A DNA stretch of 64,000 nt from positions 1-64,000 of the forward strand of contig NZ_KQ948558.1 of the NCBI RefSeq assembly GCF_001514125.1, read 5' to 3'. A program made the position numbers and the translations under genes. This document shows positions 17,582-25,574 of the stretch, piece after piece. Below the pieces are notes generated by a model, which was given only the letters and a program-made list of their open reading frames with translations, was not told the DNA's origin and ran no database searches. The number at the start of each line of letters is the position of its first letter. The first letter of the stretch is position 1. The DNA comes from Streptomyces longwoodensis (GTDB lineage Bacteria > Actinomycetota > Actinomycetes > Streptomycetales > Streptomycetaceae).

Positions 17582-18870
17582 GCACCGGTCCCTCCCCCGC
17601 CGCCGTACCGGCCTCGCCGTTCGGACGGTTCGTCGCCGAGGCGGCCGCGGGCGGACGCCTGGTGGTGCAGCCCCGCATGGGGTTCGGTGACCCGGGCCTC
17701 ATGCGCCACGGACTGGAGCGCACGCGGTTCGCCGCCGCCACCACCGTCGGCACCCTGACCCTGGACAGCTACACCCGGCTCGGCGACCACGCCGCCGTGC
17801 GCCGCGCCCTGCGCGCTGGGCTCCCGCTGAACGGCTACCCGCTGGTGGACCTGCCCGCCGGGCGGACCCGCCGGCTGCTCGACGGCCTGCTCGGCCCGGA
17901 CTTCCCCGTCCAGGTGCGGCACGGTTCCGCCCGCCCCACGGCCATCGTGAAGGCGATGACGCGGGCCGGCCTGGACGCCACCGAGGGCGGTCCGGTGTCG
18001 TACTGCCTGCCCTACGGCCGCACACCGCTGCGCGAGTCGGTGGACCACTGGGCGCGCGCCTGCGAGCTGCTGACCCGGCTCGTCCCGGCGCCGCGCCTGC
18101 CGCACCTGGAGACCTTCGGCGGCTGCCTGCTGGGCCAGCTGTGCCCGCCCGCCCTGCTGGTCGCGGTGAGCGTCCTGGAGGCGCTGTTCTTCACCCAGCA
18201 CGGCATCCGCAGCGTCTCGCTCAGCTACGCGCAGCAGACCCACCCCGGGCAGGACGAGGACGCCCTGCTGGCGCTGCGGCAGCTGGCCGCCCGCTTCCTG
18301 CCGCCCGGCACCGACTGGCACCTGGTGCTCTACACGTACATGGGGGTGTTCCCGCGCACCGGCACGGGCGCCCGGCGGCTGCTGGAGGACTCCGCGCGCC
18401 TGGCGGTGCGCACGGGCGTGGAGCGGCTGGTCGTGAAGACCGCGGCCGAGGCGCACCGCATCCCTTCGGTCGCGGAGAACGTCGGCGCGCTGGAGTCGGC
18501 GGGCACCGCGGCCGAACTCGCCGCCGCCCGGCAGCGGGACGGACGGACCGCGCGGCCCGTGCCGCCGGCCGACTCCGAGGTGCACGCCGAGGCGCGGGCC
18601 CTGGTGGAGGCGGTGCTCAGCCTCTCCCCCGACGTCGGCCTGGCGCTGCGGACCGCGTTCGCGCACGGCCTGCTGGACGTCCCCTACTGCCTGCACCCCG
18701 ACAACGCGGGCCGCGCCCGCAGCGTCGTCGACGCCTCCGGCCGGCTGCGCTGGTCGTCCGTGGGCGCGATGCCCCTCACCGCCGACGGCCCGCCGGGCGG
18801 CCACGAGGTCATGACCTCGGCAGGGCTGCTGACCGCCCTGAACAGCGTGGCACTCCGATACGACCGATGA
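17578..18870 (+). CDS. glmE: Glutamate (methylaspartate) mutase, epsilon/E subunit
   Basis: A 430-residue TIM-barrel subunit of coenzyme-B12-dependent glutamate mutase. Recognisable family stretches are VQPRMGFGDP near the N-terminus, PLNGYPLVD, VQVRHGSARP (the arginine that binds the glutamate carboxylate lies in such a stretch) and LETFGGCLLGQLCPP. It is somewhat shorter than the roughly 480 residues of clostridial enzymes. It forms the catalytic complex with the upstream S subunit, with which it overlaps by four bases. It converts glutamate to 3-methylaspartate, which may be an NRPS building block or the substrate of the ATP-grasp/decarboxylase pair encoded downstream. Cofactor supply must come from elsewhere in the genome. 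Confidence 0.92.
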   Translation: MSTGPSPAAVPASPFGRFVAEAAAGGRLVVQPRMGFGDPGLMRHGLERTRFAAATTVGTLTLDSYTRLGDHAAVRRALRAGLPLNGYPLVDLPAGRTRRLLDGLLGPDFPVQVRHGSARPTAIVKAMTRAGLDATEGGPVSYCLPYGRTPLRESVDHWARACELLTRLVPAPRLPHLETFGGCLLGQLCPPALLVAVSVLEALFFTQHGIRSVSLSYAQQTHPGQDEDALLALRQLAARFLPPGTDWHLVLYTYMGVFPRTGTGARRLLEDSARLAVRTGVERLVVKTAAEAHRIPSVAENVGALESAGTAAELAAARQRDGRTARPVPPADSEVHAEARALVEAVLSLSPDVGLALRTAFAHGLLDVPYCLHPDNAGRARSVVDASGRLRWSSVGAMPLTADGPPGGHEVMTSAGLLTALNSVALRYDR

Positions 18871-18884
18871 GACCGGGAGTCAAG

Positions 18885-20012
18885 ATGAACCACACGGCCG
18901 TCATGCACGGTCCGGCCCCCGCCGGCCCCCACACCGGCGCGGACACCGAGGCGCGCGCGGGGGTGCCCACCGCGTCCACCACGCCCACCACGCCCACCAC
19001 GCCCACCACGTCCTCCGCGGCCCCCGCCGGCGGGCCCGCCGGTCCGCCGGACCCCGCGCGGCACCTGGCCTCGCCCCGGCTGCGGTCGGCGATGCTGGTG
19101 CAGCAGGAGGCGCTGGCCGCGGCGCGGGACCACCTGCGCGGCCTCGGCTTCGTCGAACTGCTGCCGCCCCTGCTGGGCCCGGTGACCGACCCGGGCGGCC
19201 GTGGGGCCAAGGCCCTCGACGTCGACTACTACGGCCGCCGCTACAAGCTGATGACCAGCGCCATCCTCTACAAGCAGGCGTCCCTGCACGGCTTCCCGAA
19301 GCTGTTCTACGTGGCGCCGAACGTCCGGGTGGAGCCGCCCGAGACGGCCGGCACCGGACGGCACCTGGTGGAGTTCCACCAGATCGACGTGGAGATCGCG
19401 GGCGCCTCCCGCGAGGACGCCATGGACACCGCGGCCGGTCTGCTGCGCCACGTCGTCGAGCACGTCGTCGAGCGGGTGCCGGAGGAGCTGGCCGCCCTGG
19501 GCCGCGACCCCGGTTTCTTCTCCGCCCTGCGCTCCGCGCCGTTCGACCGGCTGCCGCACGCCGAGGCGGTGGCGCGGCTGTGGGACGACGGCCGTGCCCA
19601 GAACCCGGACGCGGAGATCGACTGGGCGGGCGAGGAGGCCCTGTCACGGGCGGCCGACCGGCCGTTCTTCATCACCGACTACCCCAAGGGCTCCCGCGGG
19701 TTCTACGACCGCGAGGACCCGGAACGCCCGGGCTCCCTGCGCAACTTCGACCTCATCGCGCACGGCGGGTTCGGCGAACTCGTCAGCGGCAGCGAGCGCG
19801 AGGCCGACTACGCCACGATCGTCACGCGGATGCGCGAGAGCGGGGAGAACCCCGCCAAGTACGCCTGGTACCTGGACGCCGCCCGCGAAGGGCTGCCCGC
19901 CAGCGCCGGGTTCGGCATGGGGCTGCAGCGCCTGGTCCGCTTCCTCACCGGCCTGGACGCCCTGTGGCAGGTCACCGCCTACCCGAAGCTGCCGGGGGTG
20001 ATCGCGCCGTGA
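18885..20012 (+). CDS. Class II aminoacyl-tRNA-synthetase core protein (AspRS/AsnRS or archaeal asparagine-synthetase type), no anticodon domain
   Basis: A 375-residue protein whose catalytic core resembles AspRS/AsnRS. Visible are class II motif 2-like FYVAPNVRVEP...HLVEFHQIDVE and motif 3-like GFGMGLQRLVRFL. There is no N-terminal OB-fold anticodon-binding domain; the first 60 residues are a Thr/Pro/Ala-rich segment with a TPTTPT repeat. Known stand-alone relatives include the archaeal asparagine synthetase derived from AspRS. Such a core could adenylate aspartate, 3-methylaspartate or a similar acid and pass it to ammonia, another amine or a carrier. It follows the mutase genes by 14 bp (RBS GGGAG) and overlaps the next gene as GTGA. 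A housekeeping role in translation is unlikely from context. The exact reaction is unknown. Confidence 0.8.
   Translation: MNHTAVMHGPAPAGPHTGADTEARAGVPTASTTPTTPTTPTTSSAAPAGGPAGPPDPARHLASPRLRSAMLVQQEALAAARDHLRGLGFVELLPPLLGPVTDPGGRGAKALDVDYYGRRYKLMTSAILYKQASLHGFPKLFYVAPNVRVEPPETAGTGRHLVEFHQIDVEIAGASREDAMDTAAGLLRHVVEHVVERVPEELAALGRDPGFFSALRSAPFDRLPHAEAVARLWDDGRAQNPDAEIDWAGEEALSRAADRPFFITDYPKGSRGFYDREDPERPGSLRNFDLIAHGGFGELVSGSEREADYATIVTRMRESGENPAKYAWYLDAAREGLPASAGFGMGLQRLVRFLTGLDALWQVTAYPKLPGVIAP
18982..19014 (+). repeat. Short tandem repeat coding for Thr/Pro-rich linker
   Basis: A nine-base unit (ACGCCCACC) is repeated about three and a half times inside the N-terminal coding region of the AsnRS-like gene. 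It gives a TPTTPT linker, probably disordered and prone to length change. Confidence 0.7.
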
Positions 20013-21409
20013 CCGCCGCACACCGGGAGGGCACCGGCCCGGACTCCCTGAGCGCCGCCGGGTTCCCCGAGGACGAGGTCCGCGCCCGGGCCCGCGCCGG
20101 CACCGCCGCGGTCTTCCCGCCGGTCGACGCCTACGGCAACGCCCTGTTCGGCGCCGGGAGCGGGTCCTCGGGGCCGCACGCTCCGTCCGCCGACGCGCTG
20201 GACCGCGCCCGTCTGGTGCCGCCGGTCTTCATGCCGCAGCGGCTGGAGAAGCTCGTCGAGCTCGGCCGGGAACCGGTGTACGACGACGTCGACCTTCGCA
20301 CGAACGTCGGCGGGTTCGCCTCACCGCTGCCCCTGTTCCTGTCGGCCTTCGGCTCGACCCGGGCCGGCAGCGGCGACCTGGCCCTGGCGGCGAGCGTCCA
20401 GGCGGGACGGCTCGGCATCCCCATGGTGCTGGGCGAGAACATGGTCCCGGTCCACGGGTACGCCGGCCCCGCCGACGGCACCCTCCCGGCGCTGGCGGCC
20501 CGCATCCGGGCCTACGCGGACGCCTCGGACGGCGCGTCGGGCGGTGTGGTCGTCCAGCAGAGCACCGAGGACGCCGACGCCGAGGTGTGGAACCTGCTCT
20601 ACAGCGACCCCGCGCTGCGGCCGCTGGTGGAGTCCGGGCGGCTCGGCTTCGAGCTGAAGATCGGCCAGGGCGCCAAGCCCGGCCTCGGCGGGATGACCGT
20701 GGTGGACCGGGAGGCGGCGGACCGGCTGTCCGACGCCTTCACCGTCCGCGACGTCTTCGGCGCCCCGGTGGCCGCCCGGCTGCGCTGCGCGACGCCCGGC
20801 ACGTTCACCGAGGAGATCGTGCGCCAGCAGGTCCGCTTCATGCGCAACAACTTCCCGCGCGCCCGGGTGTGGGTGAAGCTGCCACCGGGCCGTGACGTCG
20901 CCCTGGCCGCGCGCACCGCGTGGCAGGCCGGGGCGGACGCCGTCACCGTCGACGGCGCCGAGGGCGGCACCGGCTGGGCGCCGCGCGCCTTCCTGGACCA
21001 GGTGGGCCTGCCACTGGCCGAGTGCCTGCGCCGGATCGGCACGCCCGAGGGCTGCCTGCTCGTCACCGGGCGCTTCCACGAGGGCGGCCGCACCGTGCGG
21101 GCCCTCGCCCTGGGGGCCCGGGCCGCCGGCCTGGGCCGGGCCGCGCTGCTGGCCGTCGACGAGGACCCCGCGCACGGGCTGGTCAGGCTCGCGGAGAGCA
21201 TCGCCCTGGAGTGCCGCCTGCTGATCAGCGCCCTCGGCAGGTACGCGCCGTCCGCGCTCACCGCGGAGGACGTGTGGTGGCCGGAGGACCCCGCGGCCAC
21301 GGCACCTGGGTCCGCCGCGGACACCGCCACCTCCCCGTACGCGCCCACCCCGGTCGGCGCGGCCCCCGTCCGCCCGTCCGTCCCCCACCGAGTCGGAGGC
21401 CCCGCATGA
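20009..21409 (+). CDS. FMN-binding glutamate-synthase-domain protein (GltB/MgsC type)
   Basis: A 466-residue protein related to the FMN domain of glutamate synthase. The diagnostic phosphate/FMN segment reads GQGAKPGLGGM, followed later by VTVDGAEGGTGWAP, both as in the GltB FMN barrel. The N-terminal glutaminase domain and the beta-helix of full GltB are absent, so it resembles stand-alone FMN subunits such as those of N-methylglutamate synthase. The family moves electrons onto an imine or off an amine. In this operon it could oxidise or reductively aminate an amino-acid intermediate, but no partner reductase is encoded nearby. The GTG start overlaps the preceding stop (GTGA), and its own stop overlaps the next ATG. 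The reaction is not known. Confidence 0.8.
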   Translation: MTAAHREGTGPDSLSAAGFPEDEVRARARAGTAAVFPPVDAYGNALFGAGSGSSGPHAPSADALDRARLVPPVFMPQRLEKLVELGREPVYDDVDLRTNVGGFASPLPLFLSAFGSTRAGSGDLALAASVQAGRLGIPMVLGENMVPVHGYAGPADGTLPALAARIRAYADASDGASGGVVVQQSTEDADAEVWNLLYSDPALRPLVESGRLGFELKIGQGAKPGLGGMTVVDREAADRLSDAFTVRDVFGAPVAARLRCATPGTFTEEIVRQQVRFMRNNFPRARVWVKLPPGRDVALAARTAWQAGADAVTVDGAEGGTGWAPRAFLDQVGLPLAECLRRIGTPEGCLLVTGRFHEGGRTVRALALGARAAGLGRAALLAVDEDPAHGLVRLAESIALECRLLISALGRYAPSALTAEDVWWPEDPAATAPGSAADTATSPYAPTPVGAAPVRPSVPHRVGGPA

Positions 21410-22335
21410 CCGCCCTCGTCGAAGTCGGCTGCCACCTGCCCGGCTCCTCCGTCCCCGTCGACGTCGTCGGCGCGGAGGCGGGCGCCGAGGAACGGCAGAT
21501 GTGGACCTTCCGCCGGTTCTACGGCCTGCGGGAGGTGCGGCGGGCGCCCGACCAGGGCCTGCGCGACACCCTCGGCGCGGCCGTCGCCTCCCTGACCGCC
21601 CTGCCGGGCAACGAGCACCGGGTGACCCACGTGCTGTACGCCCGTACGGTCTCCCAGGTCGCGCCGGCGGGCGAGGCACCGCTGGAGGACGTGTGCGCGG
21701 CGGCCGGGCTGAGCCGGGCGGTGGCGTTCACGCTGACCCAGCACGGCTGCGCCACCGGCCTGCTCGCCCTGGACCTGGCCGGCCGGCTGCTCGACGCCGA
21801 CGGCGACCCCGACGCGCTGGCGATCGTGCTGACCGGGGAGAAGACGTTCGGCGCCGCGCTGCAACTCATCCCCGAGAGCACGGTGATGGGCGAGGCGACC
21901 GCCGCCGCGCTGGTCGCCCCGCACGGACCGCGCGACCGGCTCCTCGGCTACGCCTGCCGCACCGAGGGCCGCTACGCGGAGGACTTCCCGCCGCACGCGC
22001 TGAACCCCTCGTTCCTGAAGGACCACAACACCCTGCTCGCCGCCACCGTGCGGGAGGCCGTCGAGGCGGCCGGCGTCACCCTCGACGACCTGGCGCTGGT
22101 GCTGCCGCACAACGTGAACCGGCTGTCGTGGTCCTGGACCTGCCGCGAGCTGGGCCTGCCCCTGGAGAGGGTCTTCCTCGACAACATCCCGGTCACCGGG
22201 CACTGCTTCACCGCCGACCCGTTCGTCAACCACGTGCACGCCCGCGCCGCCGGCCTGCTGCGCCCCGGCGACCTGTACCTGATGGCCGCCGTCGGCCTGG
22301 GCGCCACGTTCTCGGCGGCGGTCCTGCGCCACTGA
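21406..22335 (+). CDS. KAS III-like acyltransferase/condensing enzyme with altered triad
   Basis: A 309-residue thiolase-fold protein of the FabH family. The nucleophile is Cys115 (TQHGCATG) and the first histidine is His235 (LPHNVNRL). The third residue of the FabH triad, Asn in GNTSAA, is replaced: the site reads TGHCFTAD, placing His266 there. FabH-like proteins with non-standard triads often act as acyltransferases on O, N or S acceptors rather than as decarboxylating condensing enzymes. Here it may move an ACP-bound amino-acyl group to another carrier or condense it. It overlaps the FMN gene by four bases and has a GGAGG ribosome site. A second, Cys-less homologue lies at 25575 and could be its partner. 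Confidence 0.85.
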   Translation: MTALVEVGCHLPGSSVPVDVVGAEAGAEERQMWTFRRFYGLREVRRAPDQGLRDTLGAAVASLTALPGNEHRVTHVLYARTVSQVAPAGEAPLEDVCAAAGLSRAVAFTLTQHGCATGLLALDLAGRLLDADGDPDALAIVLTGEKTFGAALQLIPESTVMGEATAAALVAPHGPRDRLLGYACRTEGRYAEDFPPHALNPSFLKDHNTLLAATVREAVEAAGVTLDDLALVLPHNVNRLSWSWTCRELGLPLERVFLDNIPVTGHCFTADPFVNHVHARAAGLLRPGDLYLMAAVGLGATFSAAVLRH

Positions 22336-22406
22336 ACGCCCCCCGGGCGCAGCCCCGTTCCTCCCCCTGACCTCTGTCCCCCGTGTCCCTTCCGAAAGGA
22401 CAGCCC

Positions 22407-23831
22407 ATGTCCCCGCCCCTGGTGTCGCCCGTACGACACGCCCCCGCCCCGCCCGCCGCCGGTTTCCTCGACGGGGCGCGACGGGCCCTGACCGGCACCG
22501 CCGGCACCCCGCTGGTCCTGCTCGGCAACTTCGAGGTGGAGGACGAGTGGGCCAAGGGCGAGTCGGGGCTGCCCATGCTCGCGGGCCGCAACTCCGCCGC
22601 CATCGTCAACCGGATGGACGAGTTCGCCCTGCTGCTGGCGGGCCCGGACGACCACGTCGTCCTCAAGTCGGCGCCCGACGCCGACTACCTCGACCACCTG
22701 GCCTCCCTGGGCGTCGCGTTGCCGAGCGTGCTCGTCACCGACGTGCAGGACCCGGCCCACTCGGTCACCGTGGACGCGCTGCGCTCCCCGCGCCTGCTGG
22801 CCGCGCTCCGCGAACTCGCCGGCCGGGGCGCACGGTTGCTGCCGCACGGCCAGTCGGCCCTGGAGGACGAGCTGTGCGAGCGCACCGGCCTGGCGTCCGC
22901 ACTGCCGCCCTCCCCGCTGGTGAAGTCCGTCAACAGCAAGATCTACAGCCGGCGCCTCGCCACCGAGCTGGGACTGCCGTTGGCCCGCGGCTGGGAGTGC
23001 GAGACGGTCGGCGCCTTCGAGGAGGCCGCCGAGGAAGCGGCCGCGCTCTGCGTGGACCAGGGCCGCCGGGTCGGCGTCAAGGACGCGTACGGGGTCTCCG
23101 GCAAGGGCATCGCCGTCATCGACGACAGCCGCCGGCTGCGCCAGCTGGTGCGCATGGTGGCGCGGGGCGCCGCCAAGCGCGGCGACGACCGGATCGCGCT
23201 GGTCATCGAGGAGTGGGCGGACAAGACCACCGACCTGAACTACCACTTCACGGTGGGCCGCGACGGCTCGGTGCGCTTCGACTTCGTCAAGGAGGCCCTG
23301 ACCGAGAACGGCGTCCACAAGGGCCACCGGTTCCCCGCGCAGCTGGACCCCGGGCACGTGGCGGCGGTCCAGGACGCGTCGGCCCGCATCGGCGCCCGGC
23401 TGGCCGCCGACGGGTTCCACGGAGTGGTCGGCGTCGACGCGATGCTCACCCGCGACCGGGGCCTGCTGCCGCTGCTGGAGATCAACGCCCGCAACAACAT
23501 GTCGACCTACCAGACCTCCCTGCAGGAGCGGTTCATGCGCCCGGGCACCACGGCCCTCGCGCGCCAGTACGAGCTGTCGCCGACGGCCCGGGTGTCCTTC
23601 GCCCGGCTGCGGGACCGGCTCGGTGACCTGCTGCTGGACCCGGCGACCGGCCGCGGGCTGATCATCAACAACTTCGCCACGGTCAACGCCGCCGCCCCCG
23701 CCGACCCGGACGGCCGTCCGTGGACCGGCCGCCTCTACGGCCTGCTGCTGGCCGGATCGACCGCCGAGCTCGACGCCCTCGACCGCGCCGTCGCCGAGGC
23801 CGTCCGGAAGGAGACCAACCCCGATGACTGA
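22407..23831 (+). CDS. ATP-grasp amino-acid:ACP ligase, BtrJ-like
   Basis: A 474-residue ATP-grasp protein. The core shows VGVKDAYGVSGKGI (nucleotide-binding lysine and loop), VIEEW, and the metal-binding end VVGVDAMLT...LLEINARNNMSTY. Its length and N-terminal layout resemble BtrJ of butirosin biosynthesis, which ligates the side-chain carboxyl of glutamate to the ACP BtrI. It is followed, with an eight-base overlap, by a BtrK-like decarboxylase and then an ACP, the same trio as in butirosin. Here the likely acid is glutamate or, because the mutase is encoded in the operon, 3-methylaspartate. Start ATG 22407 after GAAAGGA; an upstream GTG at 22383 is less likely. Confidence 0.82.
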   Translation: MSPPLVSPVRHAPAPPAAGFLDGARRALTGTAGTPLVLLGNFEVEDEWAKGESGLPMLAGRNSAAIVNRMDEFALLLAGPDDHVVLKSAPDADYLDHLASLGVALPSVLVTDVQDPAHSVTVDALRSPRLLAALRELAGRGARLLPHGQSALEDELCERTGLASALPPSPLVKSVNSKIYSRRLATELGLPLARGWECETVGAFEEAAEEAAALCVDQGRRVGVKDAYGVSGKGIAVIDDSRRLRQLVRMVARGAAKRGDDRIALVIEEWADKTTDLNYHFTVGRDGSVRFDFVKEALTENGVHKGHRFPAQLDPGHVAAVQDASARIGARLAADGFHGVVGVDAMLTRDRGLLPLLEINARNNMSTYQTSLQERFMRPGTTALARQYELSPTARVSFARLRDRLGDLLLDPATGRGLIINNFATVNAAAPADPDGRPWTGRLYGLLLAGSTAELDALDRAVAEAVRKETNPDD

Positions 23832-25134
23832 CACCCCCGTGACCGACGCCCCGACGACGCAGGAACGCGCCGTCCAGGGCATCGCGTTCAGCGAGCTCGC
23901 CGACCGCTTCGGCACCCCGCTGTACGTGTACGACGGCGACGAGATCGCCGCCCGGCTGCGCGGCCTGCTCGACCGGCTGCACCCCGGCGTGGAAGTCTTC
24001 TACTCGCTGAAGGCCAACCCCAACATCAGCGTCTGCGCGCTGCTGCACTCGCTCGGCGCCCGCGCCGAGGTGTCCTCGCTGACCGAGCTGATCACCGCGC
24101 AGCGGGCGGGAGTCCCGGCCGAGCACATCATGTTCCTGGGCCCGGGCAAGAGCCGCGCCGAGGTCACCGCCTGCGTCAAGGACGACGTGCTGCTGATCTG
24201 CGAGTCGTTCGGCGAACTCGCCCTGATCGACGAGGTCGCCGCCGGCCTCGGCACCAGCGCCCGGGTCGTGCTGCGCGTCAACCCGGCGTTCGCCGTGAAG
24301 GGCAGCGGCCTCACCATGGGCGGTAAGCCCCGCCAGTTCGGCATCGACGAGGAGGCCCTGCTGGCCGACCCGGAGCTGGCGGGCCGGCACCCCGCGGTCC
24401 GGCTCAGCGGCTTCCAGGTGTACATGGGCACCCGCATCCTCACCGAGGAGGTCGTCGCCGAGAACACCGGCCGTATCCTCGACCTCGCCGAACGCCTGTC
24501 CGCGCGGCTCGGGGTGCCCCTGGACCTCGTGGACGTGGGCGGCGGCCTGGGCGTGGCCTACTTCGCCGGCGAGCGCGACCTCGACCCCGAGCGGACCGTC
24601 GAGCTGCTCAACCCGCACTTCGAGGACTTCGCCGCACGGCACCCGGGGACCCGGCTCGTCATGGAGCTCGGCCGCTACCTGGTCGGCCACAGCGGCACCT
24701 ACGCCGTACGGGTGCGCTACGTGAAGGAGTCCCGCGGCGAGCAGTTCGCCGTCGCCGACGGCGGCACCAACCACCACATGGCCGCGGTGGGCATCGGTTC
24801 CTTCGTCAAGCGGAACTTCCCCATGCGGCTGCTGAACCGCGCCGGCTCCGACGAGCGCCGCAAGTGGAACGTCACCGGCCCGCTGTGCACGCCGAACGAC
24901 ACCCTCGGCAAGGCGGTCGAGCTGCCGGCCGACCTGGAGCCGGGCGACCTGGTCGGCGTGGACCGCTCCGGCGCCTACGGGCCGACCGCGTCCCCCGTGC
25001 ACTTCCTGAGCCACGGCTACCCCGCCGAGGTCCTGGTCCACCGGGGCCGGGCCCGCCTGATCCGGTCGCGGGACGACGCCGAGGAGATGCTCGCCCGCCA
25101 GATCCTGCACGACTTCACCACCCACGAGGACTGA
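23824..25134 (+). CDS. PLP-dependent fold-III decarboxylase, BtrK-like, probably acting on an ACP-bound amino acid
   Basis: A 436-residue member of the ornithine/diaminopimelate decarboxylase family. Lys63 (FYSLKANPN) should form the PLP Schiff base. GGGLGV binds the phosphate. Cys355 (GPLCTPND) and the GAYGPTASP segment complete the active site at the dimer interface. BtrK, a close type, decarboxylates gamma-glutamyl-S-ACP to 4-aminobutyryl-S-ACP. With 3-methylaspartyl-S-ACP the product would be 3-amino-2-methylpropionyl-S-ACP, the unit made by another enzyme set in vicenistatin biosynthesis. It overlaps the ATP-grasp gene by eight bases, implying translational coupling. A lysine-pathway LysA role is unlikely in this context. 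Confidence 0.87.
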   Translation: MTDTPVTDAPTTQERAVQGIAFSELADRFGTPLYVYDGDEIAARLRGLLDRLHPGVEVFYSLKANPNISVCALLHSLGARAEVSSLTELITAQRAGVPAEHIMFLGPGKSRAEVTACVKDDVLLICESFGELALIDEVAAGLGTSARVVLRVNPAFAVKGSGLTMGGKPRQFGIDEEALLADPELAGRHPAVRLSGFQVYMGTRILTEEVVAENTGRILDLAERLSARLGVPLDLVDVGGGLGVAYFAGERDLDPERTVELLNPHFEDFAARHPGTRLVMELGRYLVGHSGTYAVRVRYVKESRGEQFAVADGGTNHHMAAVGIGSFVKRNFPMRLLNRAGSDERRKWNVTGPLCTPNDTLGKAVELPADLEPGDLVGVDRSGAYGPTASPVHFLSHGYPAEVLVHRGRARLIRSRDDAEEMLARQILHDFTTHED

Positions 25135-25279
25135 CCGCGCGGGCTCGACCCGTCCGCGCGCGAGGCCCGGCGCCCCCGGCGCTTCCGCACCACCGAACTC
25201 CCGCTCCACGCCACTCCGTTCCTCCGCTGTTCCTCCTCCCTCATCGCTCCTCAGCGACCCACACAGACAAGGACCCGTC

Positions 25280-25570
25280 ATGACCACCGTCGCCCACACC
25301 TCCGCCACCACCGCCGACGCCGTCCCCGCCGACCCGCAGATCGTCGCCGCCATCGTCACCGCCCTCTGCGACGTCCTGGGGCAGGAGCTGACCGACATCA
25401 CCGCCGAGACGCGGCTGTTCGACGACCTGAGCCTGGACTCCACCGCCGTCCTGGGCCTGCTGATGGCCCTGGAGGACGCCCTGGACATGGAGGTCGACCC
25501 GGAGAGCCTGCAGCAGCACCACCTGGAGAGCGTCGGCGCGCTGGCCGGCTTCATCGCCGAGAGCCGGTGA
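25280..25570 (+). CDS. Acyl carrier protein
   Basis: A 96-residue carrier protein with the phosphopantetheine attachment Ser54 in LSLDSTAV. It has the usual four-helix acidic ACP pattern after an N-terminal extension of about 20 residues. It lies 145 bp after the decarboxylase gene and four bases before the next. The ATP-grasp/decarboxylase/ACP trio matches the layout of butirosin BtrJ/BtrK/BtrI, so this is the probable carrier on which the amino-acyl unit is built. The acyl-CoA dehydrogenase encoded downstream may also act on it, and the cluster PPTase would activate it. Confidence 0.92.
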   Translation: MTTVAHTSATTADAVPADPQIVAAIVTALCDVLGQELTDITAETRLFDDLSLDSTAVLGLLMALEDALDMEVDPESLQQHHLESVGALAGFIAESR

Positions 25571-25574
25571 CCCC

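Noticed and set aside
18982..19014. Short tandem repeats as a CRISPR or mobile-element signature
   Set aside because: The nine-base units lie in frame inside a coding region and encode a Thr/Pro linker. There are no spacers, inverted ends or transposase genes.
18885..20012. Housekeeping asparaginyl- or aspartyl-tRNA synthetase
   Set aside because: No anticodon-binding domain is visible, and the gene is translationally coupled to biosynthetic genes.
23824..25134. Diaminopimelate decarboxylase (lysA)
   Set aside because: The overlap with a BtrJ-like ATP-grasp gene and the following ACP gene match the butirosin-type trio better than lysine biosynthesis.
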